Positions 7,428-15,986 of a stretch of 64,000 nt of DNA are shown here, in pieces. Numbering within the stretch: position 1 is the stretch's first letter; each line of letters opens with the position of its first letter. The stretch covers positions 62,001 to 126,000 of the forward strand of contig CAZVLB010000012.1 in the NCBI GenBank assembly GCA_964627935.1, in the 5' to 3' direction. Position numbers and translations under genes: made by a program. This DNA comes from JAABVY01 sp964627935 (GTDB lineage: Bacteria > Zixibacteria > MSB-5A5 > JAABVY01). The notes beneath the pieces are model-generated. The model searched no databases, was not told where the DNA came from, and saw nothing but the letters and a program-made list of their open reading frames with translations.

Positions 7428-8783
7428 ATGATTAAAAAGTTTTTATGGCTGATTTTGATCGGCCTGGGTCTGTTTGCGTTGGGTTATGCGCAAAATGACA
7501 CTATATCCGATACATTACAACTGCCTCCGGTTATGGAAGAGCCGGATGATGTCGGTACCAATACTGTTCTGCTATTGGAGCTGGATGGCGCAATCGGGCC
7601 GATTGCGGTGCAGCTTATCGAAAAAGGGATCAAGCGTTCGGTTCGCGACAATGATGAAGCCTTTATCATTCTCCTGAACACACCCGGGGGCCTGACCGAA
7701 TCAACCTGGAAAATTACCAAGTCGATTTTGAATGCCGATGTTCCGGTGGTGGTTTATATCTACCCGCGTGGTGCCAGAGCCGGATCGGCCGGCGTGTTTA
7801 TCACCTACAGCGCACATATAGCGGCTATGTCCCCGGCCACATCGATGGGTTCGGCCTCGGTTGTGGCTATGGGCGGTGAGATGGATTCGACCATGTACAA
7901 GAAGGTCACCAATGATGCCGTGGCCAATCTGCGCGCCATTGCCCGTCAGCGCGACCGCAATGAAGAATGGGTGGAACGCGCGATTCGCGAGGCAATCTCG
8001 ATTTCCAGTCATGACGCTGTGGATTCCAATGTGGTCGATCTTGTGGCTGAGGATATAGATGAGCTCCTGGACAGGATTGATGGTATGGAAGTTGAAATTG
8101 CCACAGGCAAGGTTACGCTCGACACCAAAAATGCTGTTCGCAAGACGCTCAAAAAGACATTTTCCGAGAAATTCCTTGAGATTATCACCAACCCCAATAT
8201 CGCCTTTCTGCTGTTCAGCCTGGGTGGATTGGGATTGGTTTTGGAGCTATATAATCCGGGAGCGATTCTTCCGGGTGTTGTTGGGGGTATTTGCATGATC
8301 CTGGCGTTTTTCTCATTCCAGACATTGCCGATCAATTACGCCGGGCTGCTTCTGATCTTGTTTTCAATAGTGCTGTTCTTACTGGAAATAAAGGTGCCGT
8401 CCTATGGCATCCTCTCTATCGGGGGAGTAATATCGCTTGTGCTGGGAGGAGTTATGTTGATTGATTCACCCGATCCGTATTTGAAGGTCTCCTGGTATGC
8501 TATCGCCGCGGTGGTGATAGTTTTCGTCGGGTTTTTCGGCATCGCCGTGCGCTATATAATAAAAACCCATCGCGGCAAGGTTACCACCGGGGCCGAGGGG
8601 CTGGTTGATGTCAAGGGCCGTGTGACACAGACGCTTGACCCGGATGGTATGGTTCTCGTTGCCGGCGAACTCTGGAAAGCTCATGCCAAAGACGGCGTTA
8701 AAATCGAAAAGGACAGCCGGATTAAAGTCGTCAAAGCCGAAGGCATGAGAGTTATAGTTGAAAAATATGAAGAAGAAGAATAA
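7428..8783 (+). CDS. NfeD family membrane-bound serine protease (long form)
   Basis: The 451-residue protein starts at MIKKFLWLILIG, with AGAGG 6 bp upstream; an in-frame start 120 bp upstream would hide the signal peptide. Domains in order: signal peptide 1-21; ClpP/crotonase-like protease domain about 45-230, with probable catalytic S120 (ARAGSAG) and Lys at 158/159 (MYKKV); four to five membrane segments about 275-400; C-terminal OB-fold NfeD domain about 405-451. The archaeal homologue PH1510 cleaves the C-terminal hydrophobic tail of its stomatin partner. Here the stomatin-like gene follows 13 bp downstream, the classical STOPP gene pair. The likely role is membrane-microdomain or envelope quality control. 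Confidence 0.9.
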   Translation: MIKKFLWLILIGLGLFALGYAQNDTISDTLQLPPVMEEPDDVGTNTVLLLELDGAIGPIAVQLIEKGIKRSVRDNDEAFIILLNTPGGLTESTWKITKSILNADVPVVVYIYPRGARAGSAGVFITYSAHIAAMSPATSMGSASVVAMGGEMDSTMYKKVTNDAVANLRAIARQRDRNEEWVERAIREAISISSHDAVDSNVVDLVAEDIDELLDRIDGMEVEIATGKVTLDTKNAVRKTLKKTFSEKFLEIITNPNIAFLLFSLGGLGLVLELYNPGAILPGVVGGICMILAFFSFQTLPINYAGLLLILFSIVLFLLEIKVPSYGILSIGGVISLVLGGVMLIDSPDPYLKVSWYAIAAVVIVFVGFFGIAVRYIIKTHRGKVTTGAEGLVDVKGRVTQTLDPDGMVLVAGELWKAHAKDGVKIEKDSRIKVVKAEGMRVIVEKYEEEE

Positions 8784-8796
8784 ATAAGGAGGCTAA

Positions 8797-9564
8797 ATGG
8801 CACCAAGCTTAGCATTGCCGATTACCATAATTATCATTGTCCTGTTCATCCTGCTAAATGCTATACGCATTTTGAAGGAATATGAACGGGGCGTGGTGTT
8901 TCGTCTTGGCCGGCTTGTTGGAACCAAAGGACCAGGGCTGATCATCCTGATACCATTAATCGATAAGATGGTCAAGGTCAGCCTGCGGATTGTGACCATG
9001 GATGTTCCGTCGCAGGATATTATTACTCGCGATAACGTGACGGTCAAGGTTAACGCGGTGATATATTTCCGTGTGATGGATTCCAACAAAGCGGTCGTGG
9101 CGGTGGAAGATTTCCTCTTCGCCACATCGCAGATCGCGCAAACCACATTGCGTTCTGTCTGCGGCCAGGTGGAACTTGATGACCTGCTGTCCAACCGCGA
9201 CGAAATTAACGCCAAACTTCAGACGATAATTGACGACCAGACAGAACCCTGGGGCATAAAGGTCTCGCAGGTAGAGGTCAAAAACGTCGACTTACCGACC
9301 GAGATGACCCGCGCGATCGCCCGTCAGGCGGAGGCGGAACGTGAGCGCCGCTCCAAGGTCATCCATGCCGAGGGTGAATTCCAGGCGGCCGAGAAACTGG
9401 TCCAGGCCGCACAGAAAATCGAGATCTCTCCCATGGCCCTGCAGCTCAGGTTCCTGCAGACCCTTACAGAGGTTTCTGCGGAGAAGAATTCGACCATTGT
9501 CTTCCCTGTGCCGATTGACATGATCACGGCATTCATGAAAAAACTGACCAAGGGCGGAGAATAA
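8797..9564 (+). CDS. Slipin / stomatin-like SPFH domain protein
   Basis: The 255-residue protein has one N-terminal hydrophobic segment (about 4-22), followed by the SPFH/band 7 domain (ILKEYERGVVFRLGRLVG, VPSQDIITRDNVTVKVNAV). A helical region (QAEAERERRSKVIHAEGE) and an oligomerising C-terminus complete it. This is the standard prokaryotic slipin architecture. The ribosome site AAGGAGG is 5 bp upstream, and the gene is in an operon with the NfeD protease that in other organisms processes it. It probably forms ring-like oligomers on the inner membrane. Confidence 0.93.
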   Translation: MAPSLALPITIIIIVLFILLNAIRILKEYERGVVFRLGRLVGTKGPGLIILIPLIDKMVKVSLRIVTMDVPSQDIITRDNVTVKVNAVIYFRVMDSNKAVVAVEDFLFATSQIAQTTLRSVCGQVELDDLLSNRDEINAKLQTIIDDQTEPWGIKVSQVEVKNVDLPTEMTRAIARQAEAERERRSKVIHAEGEFQAAEKLVQAAQKIEISPMALQLRFLQTLTEVSAEKNSTIVFPVPIDMITAFMKKLTKGGE

Positions 9565-9578
9565 TAAGGCGATTTGCG

Positions 9579-9611
9579 GCAGCCCGGGACCTTAACCGGG
9601 CTGCTTTTTTT
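9579..9611 (+). terminator. Terminator of the nfeD-slipin operon
   Basis: Perfect 9-bp stem GCAGCCCGG / CCGGGCTGC with an 8-base loop and seven T, 15 bp after the stop. Confidence 0.93.
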
Positions 9612-9706
9612 ATTTGATGTTCAGATATTGAGCAAGCGGAAACAAAACCGGTTTAATTTGGTTTAAGGTGTTATTATTCGATCGCAAATTTTCCCGGGAG
9701 ATAGAT

Positions 9707-10246
9707 ATGATAAATCGCGATGATGCAATTTTCGTTCTGGTTGATGTGCAGGGCAAGCTGGCCGGACTGATGCATAAAAGAGACAGGCTTTTCAGGAATC
9801 TGCAGAACCTTATACAGGGCATCAAGATACTGGACATTCCGATAATCTGGGCCGAACAATATCCCGAGGGCCTGGGAGAGACTGTCCCGGAGATTAAAAA
9901 GCACCTGGAAGGCTATGAGCCGATTGCCAAGAAAACTTTCTCGTTCTGCCGTCATCCGCAGCTTTGGGAAAAAGTCGAGGGCACCGGACGCCGTGAGGCA
10001 ATCGTGGCCGGAATCGAAACACATGTATGCGTTTACCAGACTGTGGCCGATTTTCTTTCGCGTGGCTATGGAGTTACTGTTATCGCCGATGCCGTTTCCT
10101 CACGTACAAAGGAAAACAAGAAACTCGGCCTGCAGAAAATGGTCTCGGAGGGCGCCAAGCTCTCATCGGTGGAGATGATCCTGTTCGAGCTTCTGCAGAA
10201 TGCCGAAGGTGATGAATTCAAACAGATATCGAAGATAATCAAGTAA
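9707..10246 (+). CDS. Isochorismatase-family cysteine hydrolase
   Basis: This 179-residue protein has the family's Asp-Lys-Cys triad: D13 in VLVDVQ, K76 in AKKTFSF and C108 in AGIETHVCV. It lacks the metal-site signature of nicotinamidases and looks closest to the YcaC/isochorismatase-like hydrolases, so the substrate is not predictable. The start with GGGAG 6 bp upstream is preferred over an in-frame start 39 bp upstream. It sits just before glnA, and an amide-hydrolysing role in nitrogen salvage would fit, but that is only context. Confidence 0.82.
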   Translation: MINRDDAIFVLVDVQGKLAGLMHKRDRLFRNLQNLIQGIKILDIPIIWAEQYPEGLGETVPEIKKHLEGYEPIAKKTFSFCRHPQLWEKVEGTGRREAIVAGIETHVCVYQTVADFLSRGYGVTVIADAVSSRTKENKKLGLQKMVSEGAKLSSVEMILFELLQNAEGDEFKQISKIIK

Positions 10247-10298
10247 AAGCAGATAAGATTATTACAGCGGAGAACCTTTATTGGGAGGGGAAAATTCT

Positions 10299-11621
10299 AT
10301 GAAAACCAGGGATGATATCATCAGGATGATCGATGAAGAAAACGTGCGCTATATCCGCATGTGGTTCACCGACATTCTGGGACAACTTAAGGGGATGTCA
10401 ATAACGCGCGCCGAGCTGGAGGAAGTTCTGGACAACGGCCAGGGATTTGACGGTTCATCGATTCAGGGCTATGTACGGATTGAGGAATCCGATTTAATGG
10501 CCTGGCCCGATTTCAAGACTTTCCGCATCATTCCCTGGGATATCGGCGGCGAGAAGATCGCCATGATGTTCTGTGATGTCAAGAATCCGGATGATACACC
10601 CTATGAAGGTGATCCGCGTTATGCCCTCCGCCGGGTGCTCAAAAAAGCGGAAGATATGGGCTACAAGCTGAATGTCGGCCCGGAGCTTGAATATTTCTAT
10701 TTTCGTCAGAATGGTGATATAGAGCTTATGGATGCGGGCGGTTATTTTGATTACTCCACCATTGATCATGGCACGATCCTGCGCAAAAAAACCTGCCGTC
10801 ATCTTGAAAACCTGGGTGTGCCGGTCGAATGCTCTCATCATGAGGTGGCCCCCAGCCAGCATGAAATCGACCTGAAATATCAGGAGGCGCTGGTAATGGC
10901 CGATTTCTGCATGCTGTATCGCATGGTGGTAAAAGAGACTGCGCTCAAGGAAGGTGTCTATGCCACGTTTATGCCCAAGCCGATATTCGGTGAAAACGGC
11001 TCAGGGATGCATATACATATGTCTCTGTTCAAAGATGACAAGAACATGTTTTTCTCGGCCGACGGCGAATACGGTCTTTCCGACCTGGCCAAATCATTTA
11101 TGTCGGGAGTTTTGCATCAAATAAAGGCAATAACACTGATAACCAATCAGTGGGTCAATTCATATAAACGGCTGGTTCCCGGCTATGAGGCACCCTGCTA
11201 TATTTCATGGGGCCGGCGCAACCGATCATCCCTGATCCGTGTGCCGATGTATCGTGTCGGAAAGGAAAAATCGACACGCATCGAGCTTCGTTCTCCGGAT
11301 CCGTCATGCAACCCATACCTGGCATTCGCGGTGATCCTGGCCGCCGGTCTGGATGGTATCGAAAATAAGTATGATCTTCCGGCACCGGTCGAACAGAATA
11401 TATTCGGCATGAGCCCCAATCAGAAGAAGAAACGAAAAATCGACTCGTTGCCCAGCTCACTGGAAAATGCTGTTCGGGAATTCAAGAAAAATAAGCTGAT
11501 GAGAGAAGCTCTGGGTGATCATATTTACGAAACCTTGATTGCCAATAAGATGGCTGAATGGGATATGTACCGCACTCATGTATCCCGCTACGAGCTTGAC
11601 AAATATCTGCCGATCCTGTAA
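10299..11621 (+). CDS. glnA: Glutamine synthetase type I
   Basis: The 440-residue enzyme makes glutamine from glutamate, ammonia and ATP. Visible motifs are GFDGSSIQGY near residue 50, the ATP/metal signature around GPELEYF, KPIFGENGSGMHIHMS, and RVPMYR with the substrate loop ELRSPDPSCNPYLAF. The length and the lack of the roughly 25-residue insertion match the short (alpha) form of type I. Yet the segment NKYDLPAP has a Tyr where beta-type enzymes are adenylylated (NLYDLP). The start is set by GGAGGGG 9 bp upstream. It is followed after 9 bp by gatA, which consumes glutamine. Confidence 0.96.
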   Translation: MKTRDDIIRMIDEENVRYIRMWFTDILGQLKGMSITRAELEEVLDNGQGFDGSSIQGYVRIEESDLMAWPDFKTFRIIPWDIGGEKIAMMFCDVKNPDDTPYEGDPRYALRRVLKKAEDMGYKLNVGPELEYFYFRQNGDIELMDAGGYFDYSTIDHGTILRKKTCRHLENLGVPVECSHHEVAPSQHEIDLKYQEALVMADFCMLYRMVVKETALKEGVYATFMPKPIFGENGSGMHIHMSLFKDDKNMFFSADGEYGLSDLAKSFMSGVLHQIKAITLITNQWVNSYKRLVPGYEAPCYISWGRRNRSSLIRVPMYRVGKEKSTRIELRSPDPSCNPYLAFAVILAAGLDGIENKYDLPAPVEQNIFGMSPNQKKKRKIDSLPSSLENAVREFKKNKLMREALGDHIYETLIANKMAEWDMYRTHVSRYELDKYLPIL

Positions 11622-11630
11622 TTTCGGTTC

Positions 11631-13061
11631 ATGAATTTCGGCAGTCTCTCTGTAACTGAGATTGGAGAGATGATTTCCTCGCGCAGGGCAAGCGTGCAGG
11701 AAATCATCTCTTCTGTTTATGACCAGATAAAAGCAACAAACCGCGAGATAAACTGCTTTATAACGCTGTGTGAAGACACTGCCTCATCCACAGCCGCCAG
11801 ACTCGACGAAAAGCTTCAAGACAATGAACCTGTCGGCCGCCTGGCGGGAATACCGATTGCCATAAAAGACAATATCTCCACCAGAGGTATCCACACAACC
11901 TGCGGCTCGAAAATGCTCGAAAATTACATACCTCCCTATGATGCTCATGTTGTCGAAATGCTATTGGCCGAGGATGCGATAATTATCGGCAAGACCAATA
12001 TGGATGAATTCGGCATGGGATCATCAAATGAATATTCCGCATTTGGTGCAGTTAAAAATCCTCATAATCATGAGTATGTTCCGGGAGGATCATCGGGAGG
12101 CTCGGCAGCAACATTGGCCGCTGACCTTGTACCACTGGCTTTAGGCACTGATACCGGCGGCTCGGTTCGTCAACCGGCGTCTTTTTGTGGCGTCACCGGC
12201 TTTCGGCCCACCTATGGCACCGTCTCCCGTTATGGCCTGGTGGCGTTCGCGTCATCATTTGACCAGATCGGTCCCATGGCCCGTTCGGTCAGTGATTGTC
12301 GTTTGCTCTATTCGGTTATTTCGGGATATGACAGGCGCGATTCGACAAGTGCAAAAGCAAAGTATCTGCGCGAAATGGGAGATAAAATAGCTATTATTCC
12401 AGATTTATTGAGTGACGATCTCAATCAGGATGTTAAGGGCAATTTCAATAATGTAATCGAGAAAATCAAACAGGCGGGCCGGGAAATTTCCGGCACAGAA
12501 ATTCCGCATATTGATAATGCTCTGCCGGCCTATTATCTGATTGCCGATTCCGAGGCATCATCAAACCTGGCCCGTTTTGATGCGATCCGCTATGGCAACC
12601 CGCCCGATGACACGAGAGATCTTCACTCATATTACACCAGGGCACGCGGCCGGGGTTTCGGAGATGAGGTCAAACGCCGTATTATGCTGGGCACATTTGC
12701 GCTGTCGTCGGGATATTATGAGCAATACTATGATCGGGCCCGCCGGATGCGGAATAAGATCAGGATGGAATTCGAGAAAGCATTTGAAAAGGTTGATTTT
12801 ATTATTACGCCAACCTGTCCGACTCCGGCCTTTAAGCTGGGGCAGAACCTTAAAAACCCGCTTTCAATGTACCTGGCCGACAGCCTGACCATTCCGCCCT
12901 CGCTGGCAGGCCTGCCGTGCATTTCGATACCCTGCGGGAAATCATCATCGGGCCTTCCTATAGGGTTGCAGGTAATCGGCCCAGCATTTTCAGATTACGC
13001 CCTGCTTGACCTTGCCGAAAAACTGGAGATGTTAATTAAGCAGGAGGCTAATGATGCCTGA
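11631..13061 (+). CDS. gatA: Asp-tRNA(Asn)/Glu-tRNA(Gln) amidotransferase subunit A
   Basis: This is the amidase subunit that releases ammonia from glutamine for transamidation of misacylated tRNA. The 476-residue length is normal. The Ser-cisSer-Lys triad is visible: K79 (IAIKDN), cis-S154 (GGSSGGS) and nucleophile S178 (GTDTGGSVR). The stop overlaps the start of gatB. The small gatC gene, usually directly upstream, is not in the window, so GatC must be encoded elsewhere. Placement behind glnA puts glutamine supply and use in one unit. Confidence 0.97.
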   Translation: MNFGSLSVTEIGEMISSRRASVQEIISSVYDQIKATNREINCFITLCEDTASSTAARLDEKLQDNEPVGRLAGIPIAIKDNISTRGIHTTCGSKMLENYIPPYDAHVVEMLLAEDAIIIGKTNMDEFGMGSSNEYSAFGAVKNPHNHEYVPGGSSGGSAATLAADLVPLALGTDTGGSVRQPASFCGVTGFRPTYGTVSRYGLVAFASSFDQIGPMARSVSDCRLLYSVISGYDRRDSTSAKAKYLREMGDKIAIIPDLLSDDLNQDVKGNFNNVIEKIKQAGREISGTEIPHIDNALPAYYLIADSEASSNLARFDAIRYGNPPDDTRDLHSYYTRARGRGFGDEVKRRIMLGTFALSSGYYEQYYDRARRMRNKIRMEFEKAFEKVDFIITPTCPTPAFKLGQNLKNPLSMYLADSLTIPPSLAGLPCISIPCGKSSSGLPIGLQVIGPAFSDYALLDLAEKLEMLIKQEANDA

Positions 13062-14481
13062 TTACGAAGCTGTAATCGGGCTCGAAATACATGCCCGGCT
13101 CGATACCCGGTCAAAGCTGTTCTGCTCCTGCCGTAATAGCTATGGCCGGGCCGCCAACAGCCTCACCTGCCCGGTTTGCCTGGGTTTGCCGGGAGCATTG
13201 CCTGCTTTAAATAAAAAGGCCGTGGAATATGCCGTCATGATGATCCTTGCGGTTAAAGGCGAGATTGATGAGAATTCAGTTTTTGCGCGTAAGAATTACT
13301 TCTACCCCGATCTTCCCAAGGGTTATCAGATTTCTCAGTATGACAGGCCGTTGGGCCGGGGCGGCAAAATACGAATCGAAATTGACAGCAAAAAAAAATA
13401 CATCGGCCTGGAACGGATTCATCTGGAGGAAGATGCCGGCAAGTCGATTCATTTCGATGATTACAGCCTGGTGGATTTAAACCGTTGCGGCGTGCCCCTG
13501 ATCGAAATAGTGACCAAACCGGAGCTCAATTCGCATCATGAAGCCTATCTCTTCCTGATACGTGTTCGCCAGATTCTGCGTTATTTGGGTATATCCTCGG
13601 GCGATATGGAAAAAGGTGAGTTTCGATGTGACGCCAACATTTCGGTCAGGCCCAAAGGACATGACAAATTTGGTATCAAGACAGAATTGAAGAATATTAA
13701 TTCATTCAGATTTGTCGAGAAGGCACTTGAATATGAACAAAAGCGTCAGGTAGAATTGCTCGAATCGGGTCAGTCTGTGATTCAGGAAACTCGGCTGTGG
13801 GACGAAAAAACAGGCCGAACCATGCCTATGCGCTCGAAGGAGGAAGCACTTGATTACCGATATTTCCCTGAGCCGGATCTTTATGTACTGCAAATAGATA
13901 GGTCGTCAGTCCGGCGGCTTGGGGAGTCTCTCCGCGAACTTCCGGCGGAAATGCTTGACAGGTTCATATTACAATACAATATTCCCCACTACGATGCCGG
14001 GGTGCTTACCGCGGATCGGAAGCTGGCCGAGTACTTCGAAAAAGTTGGTGAGGAATGCGGTAATCCGAAACTGGCGGCCAACTGGATAATGACTGAAGTT
14101 ATGCGTGTGCTTAAAGAGCAAAAACTGGACGCGGATCAAATCCCTGTTGCACCGGAAATGTTGGCCAGGTTGTTGAGGTGCATAGATGATGAAGTGGTCT
14201 CCGGCAGAACGGCCAAAGAAGTGCTTGCGAAAATGATTGACTCAGGTGATGATCCGGATTTGATTATCGAGCGTGAGAACCTGGCCCAGATCAGTGACCC
14301 GAGGCAACTGGAGCTTATAATCCGCGATGTTATCAATCAGGAGCCCGAGAAGGCAAAAATGTACCGCGAAGGCAGAACTCAGCTGATAGGATATTTTGTA
14401 GGTAAAGTAATGGCCAAAAGCGGTGGACGGGCCAATCCGAAGATAGTAAATCAACTGCTCAGGGAATTTCTGAATGAGTGA
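13054..14481 (+). CDS. gatB: Asp-tRNA(Asn)/Glu-tRNA(Gln) amidotransferase subunit B
   Basis: This subunit binds the misacylated tRNA and carries the kinase/transamidase site. The 475-residue protein has the GatB signature VIGLEIHARL and the zinc cysteines in FCSCRN and TCPVCLGLPG. The HLEEDAGKS motif and the C-terminal YqeY-like helical tail are also present. Two adjacent ATG codons could start it. The second is chosen because AGGAGG (13042-13047) is then 6 bp away. It overlaps gatA by 8 bp and purN by 8 bp, indicating coupled translation. Confidence 0.96.
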   Translation: MPDYEAVIGLEIHARLDTRSKLFCSCRNSYGRAANSLTCPVCLGLPGALPALNKKAVEYAVMMILAVKGEIDENSVFARKNYFYPDLPKGYQISQYDRPLGRGGKIRIEIDSKKKYIGLERIHLEEDAGKSIHFDDYSLVDLNRCGVPLIEIVTKPELNSHHEAYLFLIRVRQILRYLGISSGDMEKGEFRCDANISVRPKGHDKFGIKTELKNINSFRFVEKALEYEQKRQVELLESGQSVIQETRLWDEKTGRTMPMRSKEEALDYRYFPEPDLYVLQIDRSSVRRLGESLRELPAEMLDRFILQYNIPHYDAGVLTADRKLAEYFEKVGEECGNPKLAANWIMTEVMRVLKEQKLDADQIPVAPEMLARLLRCIDDEVVSGRTAKEVLAKMIDSGDDPDLIIERENLAQISDPRQLELIIRDVINQEPEKAKMYREGRTQLIGYFVGKVMAKSGGRANPKIVNQLLREFLNE

Positions 14482-15079
14482 GAACAAGCTGAAACTGGCG
14501 GTTTTCGCCTCGCATGGCGGCACCGATTTGCAGTCGATTATCGATGCCACCGATGATCCCGGATATCCGGCTGAAATTGTATTGATGGTATCGAACAATA
14601 AGAAAGCTTTTGCGGTTGAAAGAGCTAAGAATGCCGGGATACCGGTTGTGATCTGGCAGAAAAAGCAGTTCGATTCTGACCGGGAGTATGCTGATTTCAT
14701 GATGGAGACCCTGAAGGCATATGAAGTTGAACTTATCTGTCTGGCCGGCTATATGAAACTGATTCCGGCTGAGGTAGTGCGCAAATTCAATATAATAAAT
14801 ATCCATCCCGCCCTGTTGCCCAAGTATGGTGGCAAGGGCATGTACGGCATGCATGTACATGAGGCGGTAATAGATGCCGGCGAGACCAGAAGCGGCGCTA
14901 CGGTACATGCAGTTAATGAAGTGTATGATGACGGTGCGATACTGGCTCAGCAGGAGGTACCGGTATTGCCGGATGATAATCCGGAGACCCTGCAGAAACG
15001 TGTACTGGAAACAGAACATAAATTATATTCGCAAACAATCGCCAAAATAGCCAAAGGAGAGATAAAGCTGCATGACTGA
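14474..15079 (+). CDS. purN: Phosphoribosylglycinamide formyltransferase
   Basis: The enzyme transfers the formyl group of 10-formyl-tetrahydrofolate to GAR (purine step 3). The 201-residue length is typical. Visible: N-terminal Rossmann strand with SHGGTDLQSI (usually GSNLQAI), the catalytic Asn-His pair in NIHPALLP, and the region GATVHAVNEVYDDGAIL holding the conserved Asp. It overlaps gatB and purC by 8 bp each, forming a pur block inside a larger unit. Confidence 0.95.
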   Translation: MSENKLKLAVFASHGGTDLQSIIDATDDPGYPAEIVLMVSNNKKAFAVERAKNAGIPVVIWQKKQFDSDREYADFMMETLKAYEVELICLAGYMKLIPAEVVRKFNIINIHPALLPKYGGKGMYGMHVHEAVIDAGETRSGATVHAVNEVYDDGAILAQQEVPVLPDDNPETLQKRVLETEHKLYSQTIAKIAKGEIKLHD

Positions 15080-15974
15080 GACAAAACCTGTTTACAAAAC
15101 GGAATTTAGCGAATTCCCGAAATTCGCCGACGGCAAGGTTCGTGATGTTTACGATCTGGGTGACAAACTTCTGGTGGTGGCCTCCGATCGTCTTTCGGCT
15201 TTTGACGTGGTCCTGCCCGACCCGATCCCGGGCAAGGGTGAAGTTTTGAATAAGATGTCGATATTCTGGTTTGATTATCTCAAGGACGTGGTACCGAATC
15301 ATTTCCTGACCGCAGATATCAATGAATATCCCGAGGAGCTCAAAAAACATCGGGAGATTCTGGAAAACCGTTCCATGCTGGTAAAAAAGTGCCAGCGCAT
15401 CGATTTTGAGTGCATCGTACGAGGTTATATCACCGGTTCGATGTGGAAAGAGTACCAGAAAATAAAGGGCAAAGGCGGCAAAAAGGAGCTGCACGGTTTC
15501 ATGCTGCCGGATGATCTGGAGGAATCGGAACGTCTGCCGGAGACATTATTTACACCCTCCACAAAGGCGGAGACCGGACATGATGAGAATATCTCGCAGG
15601 CCCAGATGGCCGAAAAGATCGGTATTGATATGGTCAATACTTTGGGCGAGATTTCTATAAAGCTGTATGAAAAGGCCCGAGATTATGCCGATTCCAAGGG
15701 AATAATCATTGCCGATACCAAGTTCGAATTCGGCTGGGACGGTGACCAGTTGACCCTGATCGATGAGGTCCTTTCCCCTGATTCCTCGAGATTCTGGCCC
15801 AAGTACAAGTATGCCAAGGGACGCAGTCAGGAGAGCTTCGACAAGCAGTTTATCCGCGATTATCTATCCGAAACCGGCTGGAACAAGAAGCCGCCGGCAC
15901 CTAATGTGCCAGAGGAAATCATTAACAAGACCAGCGAAAAATACAAAGAGGCCTATGAGCTTCTGATAGATTAG
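15072..15974 (+). CDS. purC: Phosphoribosylaminoimidazole-succinocarboxamide synthase
   Basis: SAICAR synthetase joins CAIR and aspartate using ATP. The 300-residue length fits the eukaryote/proteobacterial-like long form. Visible motifs are GKVRDVYDLGDKLLVVASDR, ECIVRGYITGS, the loop PSTKAETGHDENIS and IIADTKFEFG with LIDEVLSPDSSRFWP. AGGAGA lies 11 bp upstream. The gene is followed by purH after 12 bp. Confidence 0.96.
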   Translation: MTETKPVYKTEFSEFPKFADGKVRDVYDLGDKLLVVASDRLSAFDVVLPDPIPGKGEVLNKMSIFWFDYLKDVVPNHFLTADINEYPEELKKHREILENRSMLVKKCQRIDFECIVRGYITGSMWKEYQKIKGKGGKKELHGFMLPDDLEESERLPETLFTPSTKAETGHDENISQAQMAEKIGIDMVNTLGEISIKLYEKARDYADSKGIIIADTKFEFGWDGDQLTLIDEVLSPDSSRFWPKYKYAKGRSQESFDKQFIRDYLSETGWNKKPPAPNVPEEIINKTSEKYKEAYELLID

Positions 15975-15986
15975 GGGAATATTACC

